Source: Arenibaculum pallidiluteum | GTDB lineage: Bacteria > Pseudomonadota > Alphaproteobacteria > Azospirillales > Azospirillaceae | Length of the DNA: 64,000 bases | Assembly (NCBI RefSeq): GCF_017355985.1 | Contig: NZ_JAFIQU010000014.1 | Location: 100,888-164,887, forward strand | Direction: 5' to 3' | In this document: positions 25,207 to 35,857 of the stretch, in pieces | How positions within the stretch are numbered: position 1 is the first letter of the stretch | Layout: every line of letters starts with the position of its first letter | Made by a program: the position numbers and the translations under genes | The notes under the pieces: model-generated | Told to the model about the DNA's origin: nothing | Seen by the model: only the letters and a program-made list of their open reading frames with translations | The model's database searches: none

Positions 25207-26145
25207 TTGATCATCCGGAAGCGCCCGTCGGCGTGGCGCCTGTTCTTCGTCGTCCGCGGCTCCATCGTCCCGCAGGTGAGCAGGCAGATCCTCGCGACCA
25301 TGCTGACGGCGGCGCTGGTCACCTATTTCCACGACTCGATCGTCCGGCTGAACATGACCTTCACGGCCGTTCCGTTCACGATCATCGGCCTGGCGCTGTC
25401 GATCTTCCTGGGGTTCCGGAACAGCACGGCCTATGACCGCTACTGGGAAGGCCGCAGGCTGTGGGGCGAGCTGACCATCGCCTGCCGGAGCCTGGCCCGC
25501 CAGGTCCTCACCGCCGTGATGCCTGTTCCGGGGGACGACGCGCGATCCGCCGACCGCGTCCAGCGCGCCATGATCTACGACGCCATGGCCTTCGCCCACG
25601 CGCTTCGCCACCATCTCCGGGATTCTGATCCGCGCGCCGACCTGGCGCCGCTCCTGGGGGCGGAGGCGCTCGAGAGGGCGCTGGCCTCGGTCAACCCGCC
25701 CGAGGCCATCCTCCGCGACCTCGGGCAGGAGCTGCGCGACTGCCTGGCGAGCAGGCGCATCGCGGAGCCGCTGGCCGCGAACATCGATGACACCCTCGGC
25801 ATCCTGGAACGCGTCCTCGCGAGCTGCGAGCGCATCAAGACGACGCCGGTCCCCTTCTCCTATACGCTGCTGCTCCACCGCACGGCGTATCTGTATTGCT
25901 TCCTGCTGCCCTTCGGCCTCGTCGACACCGTCGGGCTGGCGACGCCGATCGTCGTCGGCCTGGTCTCCTACACGTTCTTCGGCCTGGACGCCCTCGGCGA
26001 CGAGATCGAGGAGCCGTTCGGAACCTCGCCGAACGACCTGCCGCTGTCGGCGCTCAGCCGGATCATCGAGATCAACCTGCGCGAGGCTCTGGGCGAAGCC
26101 GACCTTCCGGAGCCGCTGCTTCCCCGGGATTTCCATCTGAGCTGA
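25207..26145 (+). CDS. Bestrophin-family ion channel
   Basis: Membrane protein of 312 residues. The TTG start at 25207 gives the typical opening MIIRKRPSAWRLFFVVRGSI, and GGAGGAG lies upstream; GTG 25201 is possible. Family marks: FTIIGLALSIFLGFRNSTAYDRYWEGR (shortened here to its ends FTIIG and RYWEGR, about 65-90) and SYTFFGLDALGDEIEEPFG near 273-291. Bestrophins form pentameric anion or cation channels in the inner membrane. It diverges from the FUSC gene across a 180-base gap. Nothing unusual. Confidence 0.9.
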   Translation: MIIRKRPSAWRLFFVVRGSIVPQVSRQILATMLTAALVTYFHDSIVRLNMTFTAVPFTIIGLALSIFLGFRNSTAYDRYWEGRRLWGELTIACRSLARQVLTAVMPVPGDDARSADRVQRAMIYDAMAFAHALRHHLRDSDPRADLAPLLGAEALERALASVNPPEAILRDLGQELRDCLASRRIAEPLAANIDDTLGILERVLASCERIKTTPVPFSYTLLLHRTAYLYCFLLPFGLVDTVGLATPIVVGLVSYTFFGLDALGDEIEEPFGTSPNDLPLSALSRIIEINLREALGEADLPEPLLPRDFHLS

Positions 26146-26196
26146 TGCCACCGCGAAAGCCGTCCGGCGCCTCCGCCGCGACGGATGCGGCCCGCC

Positions 26197-26922
26197 CTAC
26201 CCCGCGCTGAAGCCGCCGTCCACGGTCAGGCTCGTCCCGTGGACCATGGCGGCCTCGTCGCTGAGCAGGAACGCGACCGCGGCCGCCACCTCGTCGGGCT
26301 GGGCGAAGCGCCCGAGCGGGATGCGCGCCAGCATCGGGCCGGATTTGGCGGGATCGCTCCACGCCTTCTCCGCCATGGGCGTCAGCGTCACCACCGGGTT
26401 CAGGCTGTTGACGCGGATCCCGTGACAGCCGAGCTCGCGCGCCATGACGCGCGTGATCGCGTCGAGCGCCGCCTTGGACGCGCAGTACGCCGTGTGCTCA
26501 GGCGTGCCCACCGTCGCGGCCAGGCTGGAGACGTTCACGACGGCGCCGGGCCTTCCCCGCCGGACGAGGTCGCGCGCGACCTCCTGCGCCAGGATCATGG
26601 GGGCGCGGGCGTTGACCGCCATGGTGCGGTCGAAGGATTCGACGCTGGCCTCCAGGAACGGCTCGAGCTCGACGATCCCCGCGCAGTTGACCAGGAGGTC
26701 GACGGGCAGCGCCTCGCGGACGGCCCGCCGCGCCGCCTCGGCATCGGCAAGGTCGACGGCGACGGTGGCGCAGCCGATCTCGGCCTTCAGCGCATCGAGG
26801 TCGGCCTGGCTCCGCGACAGGGCAACGACCGCCGCCCCGCGGGCGGCCAGGAGCCGCGCGACGGCGCGCCCGATTCCCTTCCCGGCCCCCGTGACGAGGA
26901 CCCGCCTTCCCGAGAAGTCCAT
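26197..26922 (-). CDS. SDR oxidoreductase, L-xylulose/dicarbonyl reductase-like
   Basis: Short-chain dehydrogenase of 241 residues. NADP(H) motif TGAGKGIG at 11-18 with SRSQADLD after strand 2 (an Arg that favours NADP), NCAG at 79-82, catalytic Ser132/133, Tyr146 and Lys150 (AYCASK). Overall pattern (GRRVLVTGAGKGIGR, WSDPAKSGPMLARIPLG, late DGGFSAG) resembles DCXR, the L-xylulose/xylitol reductase. It is the last gene of the first sugar operon and probably interconverts a ketose and a polyol or another carbonyl intermediate. The exact substrate is inferred only. Confidence 0.88.
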   Translation of the reverse strand: MDFSGRRVLVTGAGKGIGRAVARLLAARGAAVVALSRSQADLDALKAEIGCATVAVDLADAEAARRAVREALPVDLLVNCAGIVELEPFLEASVESFDRTMAVNARAPMILAQEVARDLVRRGRPGAVVNVSSLAATVGTPEHTAYCASKAALDAITRVMARELGCHGIRVNSLNPVVTLTPMAEKAWSDPAKSGPMLARIPLGRFAQPDEVAAAVAFLLSDEAAMVHGTSLTVDGGFSAG

Positions 26923-26929
26923 GAGCCCC

Positions 26930-27508
26930 CTATTCGAGATTCGTGTGCCGTTCCCGCATGGCGGCGGCGCTGATGCCGAGCCGCTCGCGCAGCCGCAGGA
27001 CGAGGATTTCGAACATCACGTACTGCGCGCCCTCGAAGGCGCTGCCCATGGACAGGATGCGGCTCGCCCCGGCGCCGGTATCGTTCGCCATGGTCTGGGC
27101 CGGAAGGCACAGGACCAGGTCGGCCGCGCCGGCCGCCGCGCCGCCGGGCTGCGCCGTGACGACGGCGGTCCGCGCGCCGGCGTCCTTCGCCGTTCCCATC
27201 AGCGCCATGACGGTCGAGAAGGATCCGGGGCCGGCGCTCGCCACCAGGAGATCGCCCGCGCCGATCGGCGGCGTCGTCACGTCGCCCACCACATGGGCGT
27301 CGAGCCCGAGATGGAAGAGCCGCATGGTCAGCGCCCGCATCATCAGCCCTTCGCGCCCGACGCCGTAGAGCGCGATGCGCCGCGCCGAGGCCAGGGCGTC
27401 CACGAGCGCCCCCGCCTGCCCCTCGTCGACGCCGGCCAGCCCCGCCGCGATCTCGTGGCAGGCCTGCCGGGCCAGCTCCGCGATGCCCTCCGCCATGGCG
27501 CGCTCCAT
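26930..27508 (-). CDS. SIS-domain sugar-phosphate isomerase, HxlB (PHI)-like
   Basis: Protein of 192 residues with a single SIS fold: [20 protein letters not shown] near 44-63, [20 protein letters not shown] near 69-88 and the C-terminal [10 protein letters not shown], the ending of 6-phospho-3-hexuloisomerases. That enzyme converts hexulose-6-phosphate to fructose-6-phosphate in the RuMP route, but the partner synthase (HxlA) is absent here, so it may isomerise another ketose phosphate. ATG 27508 has GAGGG upstream; the regulator's stop is 9 bases before. Genes on both sides are co-oriented. Confidence 0.82.
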   Translation of the reverse strand: MERAMAEGIAELARQACHEIAAGLAGVDEGQAGALVDALASARRIALYGVGREGLMMRALTMRLFHLGLDAHVVGDVTTPPIGAGDLLVASAGPGSFSTVMALMGTAKDAGARTAVVTAQPGGAAAGAADLVLCLPAQTMANDTGAGASRILSMGSAFEGAQYVMFEILVLRLRERLGISAAAMRERHTNLE

Positions 27509-27516
27509 TTCGTCCC

Positions 27517-28485
27517 TCAGTCCGCGAGCAGCCTGCCCGCGCTGTCCTCGTCGGTGACCAGGACCTTCACATAGCCCCCGCGCAGCGCCGCCCGGGTGAT
27601 CGCAAGCTTGCGCACCCCGCCCGAGACCAGCACCAGGCGCCGGATGCGCCGCAGGTCGGAAAGGCTGATCGCGACGGTGCGCCGGTTCATGGGGTGGTCG
27701 ACCAGCGCGCCGCCGGCGTCGAGGAAATGGCCGAGCATGTCGCCGACGGCGCCCGCCGCCTTCAGCGCGTCCGCCTGGCCTGGCTCCGCAAGGCCGTAGC
27801 TGACCACCAGCGATTCGTCCATGTCGCCGACGGTCACCAAGGCGAGGTCGGCGGCGACGGCCTTCTCGTAGGTCTCGCGGATCGCGTCCTGCTCCAGGAT
27901 CGTGTCGCGGGCCCCCTCGCTCGACGCGTAGATCGGCGCCGCGAAGAAGTACCGGTCCGCTCCGATCTTCTCGGCGAGCTGCCAGACGAGCTCGAAGGTG
28001 TTGATGCTGGAGCAGTGCGAGAGCCCGCCCTGGAGCGAGACCACCGCGGCCGAGGACAGGCGCTTCTTGGGAAAGGACCGGATCACGCTGCGCAGCGTGC
28101 GCCCCCATCCCATGGCGATGGTGTCGCCGTCCCTCAGCGCCTTGGCGAGCCAGGTGCCTGCGCCGACGCCGATCGCGTCGCGTACCAGCGCCTCGGTGTC
28201 GGGGGTCGGCACGACGACCGCGTCCTCGAGGCCGTAGTGGGCCACCAAGCCGCGCTCCAGCTCGACGCAGGACGAGATGGCGCTGTTGATGGTGATCTGC
28301 AGCAGCCCGGACTGGTGCCCCGCGGCGAGCAGCCGGTTCACGCGCGCACGCGTCAGGCCGAGGCGGTCCGCGATCTCCTGCTGGGTCAGGTTGCTGACGT
28401 AGTAGAACCAGGCCACGCGTGCCTGGAGGTCCGTCTCGGTGTCGGCGTCCCCGCGCGCGGCCGCCTGCCCGTCATGCATGTCCAT
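27517..28485 (-). CDS. SorC/DeoR-type sugar-binding transcriptional regulator 1
   Basis: Regulator of 322 residues. N-terminal HTH (about 22-60: [30 protein letters not shown]) and a C-terminal sugar-phosphate-binding domain (about 70-320) with [25 protein letters not shown] and [19 protein letters not shown] features. SorC proteins bind a phosphorylated sugar and control adjacent uptake operons. Here it sits inside the operon, between the permeases and the isomerase. Likely sites are in the divergent region near 32920. A second SorC protein at 52326 is a distant paralogue. Confidence 0.88.
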   Translation of the reverse strand: MDMHDGQAAARGDADTETDLQARVAWFYYVSNLTQQEIADRLGLTRARVNRLLAAGHQSGLLQITINSAISSCVELERGLVAHYGLEDAVVVPTPDTEALVRDAIGVGAGTWLAKALRDGDTIAMGWGRTLRSVIRSFPKKRLSSAAVVSLQGGLSHCSSINTFELVWQLAEKIGADRYFFAAPIYASSEGARDTILEQDAIRETYEKAVAADLALVTVGDMDESLVVSYGLAEPGQADALKAAGAVGDMLGHFLDAGGALVDHPMNRRTVAISLSDLRRIRRLVLVSGGVRKLAITRAALRGGYVKVLVTDEDSAGRLLAD

Positions 28486-28511
28486 CGGCCCCTCGGCTCC
28501 GCGGGTCGCCC

Positions 28512-29378
28512 CTACTTCACGGCGCCCATGGTCAGACCTTGCACGAGCCGCCCCGAGACGATCAACGCGAAGACGATCATCGGCAGGACGATCAGCGTGC
28601 CGGTCGCCATGATCTCGCCCCAGGGCAGCTCGTAGCCGCTCATGAAGCTCGTGGCGGCGACGGGCGCGGTGCGCGCTTGGCTGCGGGTCAGCACCAGCGC
28701 GAAGAGCAGCTCGTTCCACGAGAAGATGAAGGCGAAGATCGCGGAGACCGCGATGCCGGGCATCGCGAGCGGCAGGCTGATGCGCCGGAACACGGTGAAG
28801 CGAGAGGCGCCGTCGAGCAGGGCCGCCTCCTCCAGCTCGGGCGGGATGCCGCGGAACTGGTCCGTGCAGATCCAGACGACGATCGGCAGCGTGAAGGTCA
28901 GATAGAGGAGGATCAGGACCAGATGCGTGTCGATCAGGGACAGCGAACGCGCCACCAGGAAGAACGGCACCGCGAGCACGATCGGGCTGACCATCCGGTT
29001 GGAGATGAACCAGAACCACAGGTCGCGCTTGCCCCGGAACTCGAACCGAGCGAGCGCGTAGGCCGCGGGCGTGCCGAGCCCCACCGCCAGCACCGTCGTC
29101 GCGGTCCCCACGATCAGCGAGTTGACCAGCGTCGCGCCCACTTCCTTCGTGAAGAGCGCCGCCGCGTAGTGCTCCAGGGTCGGCGTGAAGAGCCACACCG
29201 GCGGGTTCGCCAGCGCGTCCGCCTGGCTCTTCAGGCTGGTCGTCACCATCCAGTAGAAGGGGAAGACCGAGAACACGAAGATCGCCGCCAGGGCCAGGAA
29301 GTGCCAGACCGTCGCGGCGACGGGCGCGCGGCCAGCCGCCTCGGTCTCCAGCCCGGCCGCGGTCGAGGACGCCGCCAT
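28512..29378 (-). CDS. Carbohydrate ABC transporter permease (MalG type)
   Basis: Inner-membrane permease of 288 residues with six helices. The EAA loop that contacts the ATPase reads [21 protein letters not shown] near 185-205. ATG 29378 follows GGAGG that overlaps the end of the previous permease gene. With the permease at 29381, the binding protein at 30387 and the UgpC-like ATPase at 33021 it forms a complete polyol/sugar importer of the MalFGK family. The ligand is unknown; the enzymes nearby suggest a polyol, ketose or deoxysugar. Confidence 0.9.
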   Translation of the reverse strand: MAASSTAAGLETEAAGRAPVAATVWHFLALAAIFVFSVFPFYWMVTTSLKSQADALANPPVWLFTPTLEHYAAALFTKEVGATLVNSLIVGTATTVLAVGLGTPAAYALARFEFRGKRDLWFWFISNRMVSPIVLAVPFFLVARSLSLIDTHLVLILLYLTFTLPIVVWICTDQFRGIPPELEEAALLDGASRFTVFRRISLPLAMPGIAVSAIFAFIFSWNELLFALVLTRSQARTAPVAATSFMSGYELPWGEIMATGTLIVLPMIVFALIVSGRLVQGLTMGAVK

Positions 29379-29380
29379 GA

Positions 29381-30328
29381 TCAGACCTCCCTGTAGACGA
29401 ACTTGATGTACAGGCGCGAGAGCACGATCGTGATCACCAGCAGGATCACGGCCTGGGCCGATGCCAGGCCCTGGTCGAAGACGCGGAACGCGACGCGCTG
29501 GACGTAGATGCTGATCAGCTCGGTCGCCGTGCCGGGTCCGCCGCGCGTCATCACGAAGACCGCGTCGAAGAGCTTCAGCACGTCCGCCGTCCTGAGGATC
29601 AGGATCGCCGTGATGCCCGGCAGCAGGTACGGAAGCTGCAGGTGCCGGAAGATGCTCCAGGCGCTGGTGGTCTCCAGCCGGGCGGCCTCCTCGGTCTCGC
29701 GCGGGACCATGGTCAGCCCGGCCAGCAGGATCAGCGCGCAGAAGGGCGTCCATTGCCAGACGTCCATGATGGCGATCGCGACGAAGGCCAGCGTGGGATC
29801 GCCGAGCCAGTCCACCGGCGGCAGGCCGACCCAGGACAGCGCCTGGTTCGCGACGCCGAACTGCCGGTTGAAGATCAGCCGCCCGATCAGCCCGACGACC
29901 GCGTAGGTGGTGGCGATCGGGATCACCAGCGCGACGCGCGTCAGCGCCCGCATCAGCCCCAGCCCGGGACGGTGCAGCGCCAGCGCGAACAGCACGCCGA
30001 GAGCCAGCTCGGCCGGCAGGACGAGGGCCAGGAACGCGAAGGTCCGGCCGACCGCGCCCCAGAAGGACGGGTCCGACAGCACGGCCACATAGTTGTCGAG
30101 GCCGACGAAGGGCGTCGGCGCGTTGGGGCGGGCGAGGTTGTAGCGGTGGAGCGAGTTCACCACCGCGACGCCCAGCGGGTAGATCCCGACGGCGGCCAGC
30201 GCCAGCACGGCCGGAGCCAGGAACCAGACGGCGGGGGACAGCCGCATCCGGCCGGGCCGAGGGCCGGCCGCGCCCATGGGGTCCTCGGTGGGACCCTCGG
30301 CGGGCAGGGGGTCGACAGTCGTCGCCAT
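29381..30328 (-). CDS. Sugar ABC transporter permease (MalF type)
   Basis: Inner-membrane permease of 315 residues: a cytoplasmic Pro/Gly-rich lead (1-28), then six helices, with the EAA loop [21 protein letters not shown] near 220-240. A GGAGG site lies about 10 bases before ATG 30328. The next permease starts two bases after its stop, giving a tight pair. It transports the same ligand as the binding protein encoded 58 bases upstream. Confidence 0.9.
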   Translation of the reverse strand: MATTVDPLPAEGPTEDPMGAAGPRPGRMRLSPAVWFLAPAVLALAAVGIYPLGVAVVNSLHRYNLARPNAPTPFVGLDNYVAVLSDPSFWGAVGRTFAFLALVLPAELALGVLFALALHRPGLGLMRALTRVALVIPIATTYAVVGLIGRLIFNRQFGVANQALSWVGLPPVDWLGDPTLAFVAIAIMDVWQWTPFCALILLAGLTMVPRETEEAARLETTSAWSIFRHLQLPYLLPGITAILILRTADVLKLFDAVFVMTRGGPGTATELISIYVQRVAFRVFDQGLASAQAVILLVITIVLSRLYIKFVYREV

Positions 30329-30386
30329 CGCGCGGAAACCTCCGGATGGAAGGGGACGGCGCCCGAGCGCCGTCCCCGCTCTCAGG

Positions 30387-31718
30387 TCACTTCAGCAGGG
30401 GCTTCTTGCCCTCGTAGTAGCCGGCTTCCTGGAGGACGGCCTCCATGCGCTGGCCGATCGCCGCGGCCCCGTCCTTCACGGAGACCTCGTTCAGCATGAT
30501 GCGCGTGCCCCATTCGGCCACGATCTCGGTGATCGAGGCCCATTCCGGGAAGCGCGGCCGGTAGTCCGGCACGCCGCCCTGCCAGGACGCGACCATGGGC
30601 TTCACGAACTGGTACTTGTCCTCAAGGCCCTTGTAGGCGTCGACGCGGCCGCTGACGCCGCCGGCCTCGATGTAGGGCACGGCCATCTTGGCCGAGGTCA
30701 GCCACTGGATCAGCAGCCAGGACGCAGCCTGCTTCGCGGCGGGCGACTGGGAGCTGACGGCCAGCGAGAAGCCACCGAGCGCCGGCTTCAGCCCGGCCGG
30801 GCCGGCGGGCTCCGTCGTGATGGCCAGGCAATCCTTCACCTTGGACTTGGTCGGGTCCATCAGTGTCGAATAGAAGGCCGACCACTCGGTGATCATGGCG
30901 ACGTTGCCCTGCGCCAGGGCGTTGACGGCCTCGGCGTGGTCGTAGTCGACGATGCCGGGCGGCATGTACTTCATGAGCTGCTGGCGGAACTCCAGCCCTT
31001 TCTGGGATTCCGCGGACATCAGGTTCGAGCGGAACTTGTCGTTCAGCAGCGACCCGCCGAAGGGCCAGAGCACCCGCATGAAGCTGTCGGCGGACTGGGT
31101 CTCGCCGCGCCGCGACTGCAGCGCGAAGGCGTACTGGTTCTTCTCGGGCTTGGTCAGCTTGGGCCCGTAGGTGTTCAGCAGCTCGTCCCAGGTCTTCGGC
31201 GGCTCCTTGAACCCGGCCTCCTCCAGCATGCACTTGTTGTAGAACATCAGGCCGGAGTAGTTGTCGAAGGGCAGCCCGTAGACCTCCTTGTTCCAGGTCC
31301 CGAAGGACTCCAGCAGGATCGGGAAGAAGCCCTTCAGGTTCAGCTCGGGATCCGCGAGCTTGGGATCGGAGGTGAACTTGTTGATGGGGACCAGCCAGCC
31401 GTTGCTGGCGAACTCGCCGATCCAGACGACGTCCACCAGCGCGACGTCGACCTCGCCGCCCTGGCTCGCGAAGTTCAGGACCTGGCGTTCGCGCGAGCTC
31501 TCGTAGGGGATGACTTCCCAGGTGACCTTGATGCCGGTCTCCTGCTCGAACTGCGGGATCAGCTTCTGGGCCGCGGCATAGCCGGGGCGGTCCAGGAAGA
31601 TCGCCTTGATGGTGGTGCCCTTGTAGGGAGCCGCGGCCTCCTTGAGGGTCCAGGCCGAGGCGCCGCCGGCGAAGGTCAGCACCGCGGCGGCCGCGAGGGA
31701 CGTCAGGGTATGTCTCAT
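30387..31718 (-). CDS. Extracellular sugar-binding protein (ABC importer)
   Basis: Periplasmic binding protein of 443 residues, family of MalE/UgpB-type polyol and sugar binders. Signal peptide at 1-22 (cleavage after GGASA), then two alpha/beta lobes; [20 protein letters not shown] and [20 protein letters not shown] are typical. The gene heads the transporter genes after the dehydrogenase. Its ligand cannot be read from sequence. Length and family are normal. Confidence 0.9.
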   Translation of the reverse strand: MRHTLTSLAAAAVLTFAGGASAWTLKEAAAPYKGTTIKAIFLDRPGYAAAQKLIPQFEQETGIKVTWEVIPYESSRERQVLNFASQGGEVDVALVDVVWIGEFASNGWLVPINKFTSDPKLADPELNLKGFFPILLESFGTWNKEVYGLPFDNYSGLMFYNKCMLEEAGFKEPPKTWDELLNTYGPKLTKPEKNQYAFALQSRRGETQSADSFMRVLWPFGGSLLNDKFRSNLMSAESQKGLEFRQQLMKYMPPGIVDYDHAEAVNALAQGNVAMITEWSAFYSTLMDPTKSKVKDCLAITTEPAGPAGLKPALGGFSLAVSSQSPAAKQAASWLLIQWLTSAKMAVPYIEAGGVSGRVDAYKGLEDKYQFVKPMVASWQGGVPDYRPRFPEWASITEIVAEWGTRIMLNEVSVKDGAAAIGQRMEAVLQEAGYYEGKKPLLK

Positions 31719-31833
31719 GCGTTTCCTCCTTGGTTCTTGGACGCTTGCGCTTCTTGAGTTGCCCTCGTCTCGGTCCGGCCCCCCGGCCCCGCCCTCCTTT
31801 CCTGTCCCGGCGCCTGTTCCGCGCCCGGCCCGA

Positions 31834-32868
31834 TCAGAACGGCGATTCGCCGTCCTCCGGGACGATGATGGATTTCAGCGCGCCGTCCCGGCAATCCGCC
31901 TGCAGGCTGAAGCCCTTGGCGGCATCCGCGAGATCGAAGCGGTGGGTGACGATGGAATCGACGTCCACCGCCCCTTCCGCCACCAGGCGGATGGCGCGCG
32001 GGTAGACGTGGCCCATGCGCCGCGAGAACTTGACGTTCAGGCCCTTGCGGCGGCACAGCGCCGCCGGAAGCGAATAGCGGTCCCCGTCGGGGATGCCGGC
32101 CAGCAGGACGCGGCCGCCGATCCGCGCGGCCTCGGCCGCGTGGTGGAAGCCATCGGGCGAGTTCGTCGCCTCGAGCACGAGATCGACGCCACGGCCATTG
32201 GTCCAGCCGGCCACGGCCTCGTAGCTGGGTGCGACGTCATGCGCGCCCAGCCGGCGCGCGGCTTCGGCCCGGTAGGCGACGGGATCGACCGCGAAGACGC
32301 GGTCCGCCCCCGCCAGCCGCGCGAGTTGGACGAGGCACAGGCCGATCGGCCCGCAGCCCAGCACCACGACCGTCTCCTGCAGACGCGGCTTGGCGAGGTC
32401 AATGGCGTGGATGGCCACGCCCAGCGGCTCGAGCATCACGGCCTTGCGCACCGAGAAGCCGCGCGGGACCGGCACGACCTGCTCGGGATGAACCGACAGG
32501 CGCTCGGTCATGCCCCCGTGGAAGGGCGGCGCGCCCAGGAACTCGACGAAGGGGCACAGGTTCACGTGGCCGCGCTGGCACCATTCGCAGCGCCCGCAGG
32601 CATGCGCGGGATCGACGGCGACGAGCTGCCCCATGGACAGGCCCAGCTCGGGATAATCCTGGACGACCCATCCCGCGAACTCGTGCCCGGGGACGAAGGG
32701 ATCCCGGACCTGCGCCGAGCCGATGCCGCCCTCGAGGAAGTAGTGCAGGTCGCTGCCGCAGATGCCGCAGCCGGCGACCTTGACGGTTACCATGCCTTCG
32801 CGCGGCGGCGGCGCCTCGAACTCGCCGAGCCGGACGTCCCGGATACCGTGGATGAAGGTTGCGCGCAC
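31834..32868 (-). CDS. Zinc-dependent medium-chain dehydrogenase (sorbitol/xylitol DH-like)
   Basis: NAD(P)-dependent alcohol dehydrogenase of 344 residues. Catalytic zinc ligands Cys37, His62 and Glu63 ([19 protein letters not shown]) and structural zinc Cys91, Cys94, Cys97 and Cys105 are all present, with the coenzyme motif [11 protein letters not shown] near 166. GTG 32868 is chosen because GGAG and AGG lie just upstream and the family N-terminus begins there. It is first in the minus-strand sugar operon. Together with the DCXR-like enzyme it could link a polyol to a ketose. Polyol preference is inference. Confidence 0.9.
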   Translation of the reverse strand: MRATFIHGIRDVRLGEFEAPPPREGMVTVKVAGCGICGSDLHYFLEGGIGSAQVRDPFVPGHEFAGWVVQDYPELGLSMGQLVAVDPAHACGRCEWCQRGHVNLCPFVEFLGAPPFHGGMTERLSVHPEQVVPVPRGFSVRKAVMLEPLGVAIHAIDLAKPRLQETVVVLGCGPIGLCLVQLARLAGADRVFAVDPVAYRAEAARRLGAHDVAPSYEAVAGWTNGRGVDLVLEATNSPDGFHHAAEAARIGGRVLLAGIPDGDRYSLPAALCRRKGLNVKFSRRMGHVYPRAIRLVAEGAVDVDSIVTHRFDLADAAKGFSLQADCRDGALKSIIVPEDGESPF

Positions 32869-33020
32869 CGCCTCACTCCCCCTTTTCGCCACCTCGCCGG
32901 TACCCCGGCCGCGCCGAACTGAACAATTGTGCCGTCGCGATTCCAAATGTAATCTTCTCCGGAGATCGCTTGTCAACCCCACCTTCAGGGTTGCTGAGGA
33001 ACGAGGAGCGGAGTGAGCCG
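32869..33020. promoter_or_regulatory. Divergent control region of sugar regulon 1
   Basis: The region between the dehydrogenase (-) and the UgpC-like ATPase (+). It contains TGAACAATTGT at 32920-32930, like half of a SorC/DeoR operator, and GTCAACC..TTCAGGGTT at 32972-32992, which resembles a segment upstream of the second SorC gene (52266-52287). Both operons are probably driven from here. Confidence 0.5.
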
Positions 33021-34181
<1,161 letters not shown>

Positions 34182-34194
34182 CGGGCGGACCCGC

Positions 34195-35742
34195 ATGACG
34201 ACCGCAGACCTCGTCCTCGGCATCGATCTCAGCACCACCGCCGCCAAGGCGGCCGCCTTCGATACGCAGGGGCGGATGGTGGCCCTGGGCCGCGCGCCGC
34301 TCGCACTGGCGCGTCCGGGCCCCGACCGGTTCGAGCAGGACCCCGGCGACTGGTGGACGGCGCTCTGCCGCGCCATCGCCGACGTGACCGCCGCGGTGAA
34401 TCCCGCCCGCATCGCCGGCCTCGCCATCGCCCACCAGCGCGAGACCTTCGCCTGCCTCGATGCCGGGGGCCGGCCGCTGCGGCCCGCCATGCTGTGGCTG
34501 GACGGGCGGGCGCGCGGGCATCTGCCATCCCTCGTGCGCCGCATCGGGACCGACAGGCTGCGCGCGCTCTCGGGCAAGGCCGCCGATTTCGGCCCGGCGC
34601 TGCCCAAGATCGCCTGGCTTGCCGAGGAGGAGCCGGAGACCCACGCGCGCACCGCCCTCTTCTGCGACGTGCAGGCCTATCTGGTCCAGGGCCTGACCGG
34701 CCGGCCGCGCACGAGCTGGGCCAGCGCCGACCCGCTCGCGCTGTTCGACATCGGCGCGCGGCGCTGGTCGGACGAGCTCTGCCGCGCGGTCGGCATCGCG
34801 CCGGACCGGCTGCCGGAGGCCTGCGCGCCCGGAACCCCCCTGGGCGCCGTGACGCCGGAGGCCGCGGCTGCGACGGGCCTGCGGGCCGGCACGCCGGTCC
34901 TGGCGGGCGGTGGCGACGGGCAGATGGCCGGGCTCGGCGTCGATGCGCTGGATCCCCGGCGCGCCTATCTGAACCTCGGCACCGCCGTGGTCTTCGGCGT
35001 CTGGAGCCCCGAGCCTCGGCAGGACGAGGCCTGGCGGACCATGACCAGCGCGTCCGGTCGCGGCTACGTGCTGGAAAGCAGCCTGCGCAGCGGCGCGCTG
35101 CTGTCGGACTGGTTCCTGCGCCGGCTGCTGGAGGTCGAGCCCCGCGACGCCGGCATCATGGCGGCGCTCGAGGCCGAGGCCGCGGCCCTCCCGCCAGGCA
35201 GCGGCGGCCTGCTGCTGCTTCCCTACTGGGAGGGCGCCATGAACCCCCACTGGGATCCCGATGCGCGCGGCGCGATCCTCGGCCTGTCCGACGCGCATGG
35301 CCGGGCGCATGTCTACCGCGCGCTGATCGAGGGCGTCGCGCTGGAGCAGGCGCTGGTCCTCGACCTGATGCGCCGGCGGGCCGGCATCGAGGTCGCCGAG
35401 TTCGTGGCAGTCGGCGGGGTGGCCGCCAGCGATCTCTGGTGCGGGATCATGGCGGACGCGACGGGCGTCGCGATCCAGCGCTCCACCACGGTCGAGGCGG
35501 CCTGCCTCGGCGCCGCGATGTGCGCGGCCGCCGGCGCCGGCCTCGCGGGAAGCATCGAGGCGGCGGCGGGCGCCATGCGCGGCGCGGCCACGGCGACATT
35601 CCATCCGCGGTCCGCGGCGCGGCAGCGCTACGCGGCGCTGCTGGGGATCTACAGGGATGTCTACCCGCAGCTCTCCGGCCTGATGCGCCGGCTTTCGGAC
35701 TTCGCGCGGGACCAGGCTCCCGCGGAGGGCAGGCCGGATTGA
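34195..35742 (+). CDS. FGGY-family carbohydrate kinase (xylulokinase-like)
   Basis: ATP-dependent sugar kinase of 515 residues. First phosphate loop GIDLSTTAAKAAAFD at 9-23, adenosine-side motif GGDGQMAGLGVDA near 237-249 with the probable catalytic Asp, and VGGVAASDLWCGIMADATG near 405-423. The pattern resembles xylulokinase-type FGGY enzymes, which phosphorylate C5 of ketopentoses. It begins 13 bases after the ATPase gene. A second, more divergent FGGY kinase follows, so one locus may handle two ketoses or two steps. Specificity is inferred. Confidence 0.87.
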   Translation: MTTADLVLGIDLSTTAAKAAAFDTQGRMVALGRAPLALARPGPDRFEQDPGDWWTALCRAIADVTAAVNPARIAGLAIAHQRETFACLDAGGRPLRPAMLWLDGRARGHLPSLVRRIGTDRLRALSGKAADFGPALPKIAWLAEEEPETHARTALFCDVQAYLVQGLTGRPRTSWASADPLALFDIGARRWSDELCRAVGIAPDRLPEACAPGTPLGAVTPEAAAATGLRAGTPVLAGGGDGQMAGLGVDALDPRRAYLNLGTAVVFGVWSPEPRQDEAWRTMTSASGRGYVLESSLRSGALLSDWFLRRLLEVEPRDAGIMAALEAEAAALPPGSGGLLLLPYWEGAMNPHWDPDARGAILGLSDAHGRAHVYRALIEGVALEQALVLDLMRRRAGIEVAEFVAVGGVAASDLWCGIMADATGVAIQRSTTVEAACLGAAMCAAAGAGLAGSIEAAAGAMRGAATATFHPRSAARQRYAALLGIYRDVYPQLSGLMRRLSDFARDQAPAEGRPD

Positions 35743-35810
35743 TCAGGACCGCTCGGCAGGCCAGCCATCCCGGAACTCCGCTTTCCGCCCCGCCAGCGGA
35801 ACGGCACCAT

Positions 35811-35846
35811 GGGTGCCGCGGGGGGTGCCGCGGGGGGTGCCGCGGG
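35811..35846 (+). repeat. 12-bp tandem repeat, three copies, in a leader
   Basis: GGGTGCCGCGGG is repeated three times perfectly just before the second FGGY kinase. The last copy ends 11 bases before the start codon and next to GGAGGG. Read in frame from an upstream GTG it would encode Val-Pro-Arg-Gly repeats, but start at 35858 is more likely. Confidence 0.8.
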
Positions 35847-35857
35847 GGAGGGACCTG

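Noticed and set aside
26930..27508. Ribulose monophosphate pathway for formaldehyde
   Set aside because: The HxlB-like isomerase has no HxlA partner and no methanol or formaldehyde genes are nearby.
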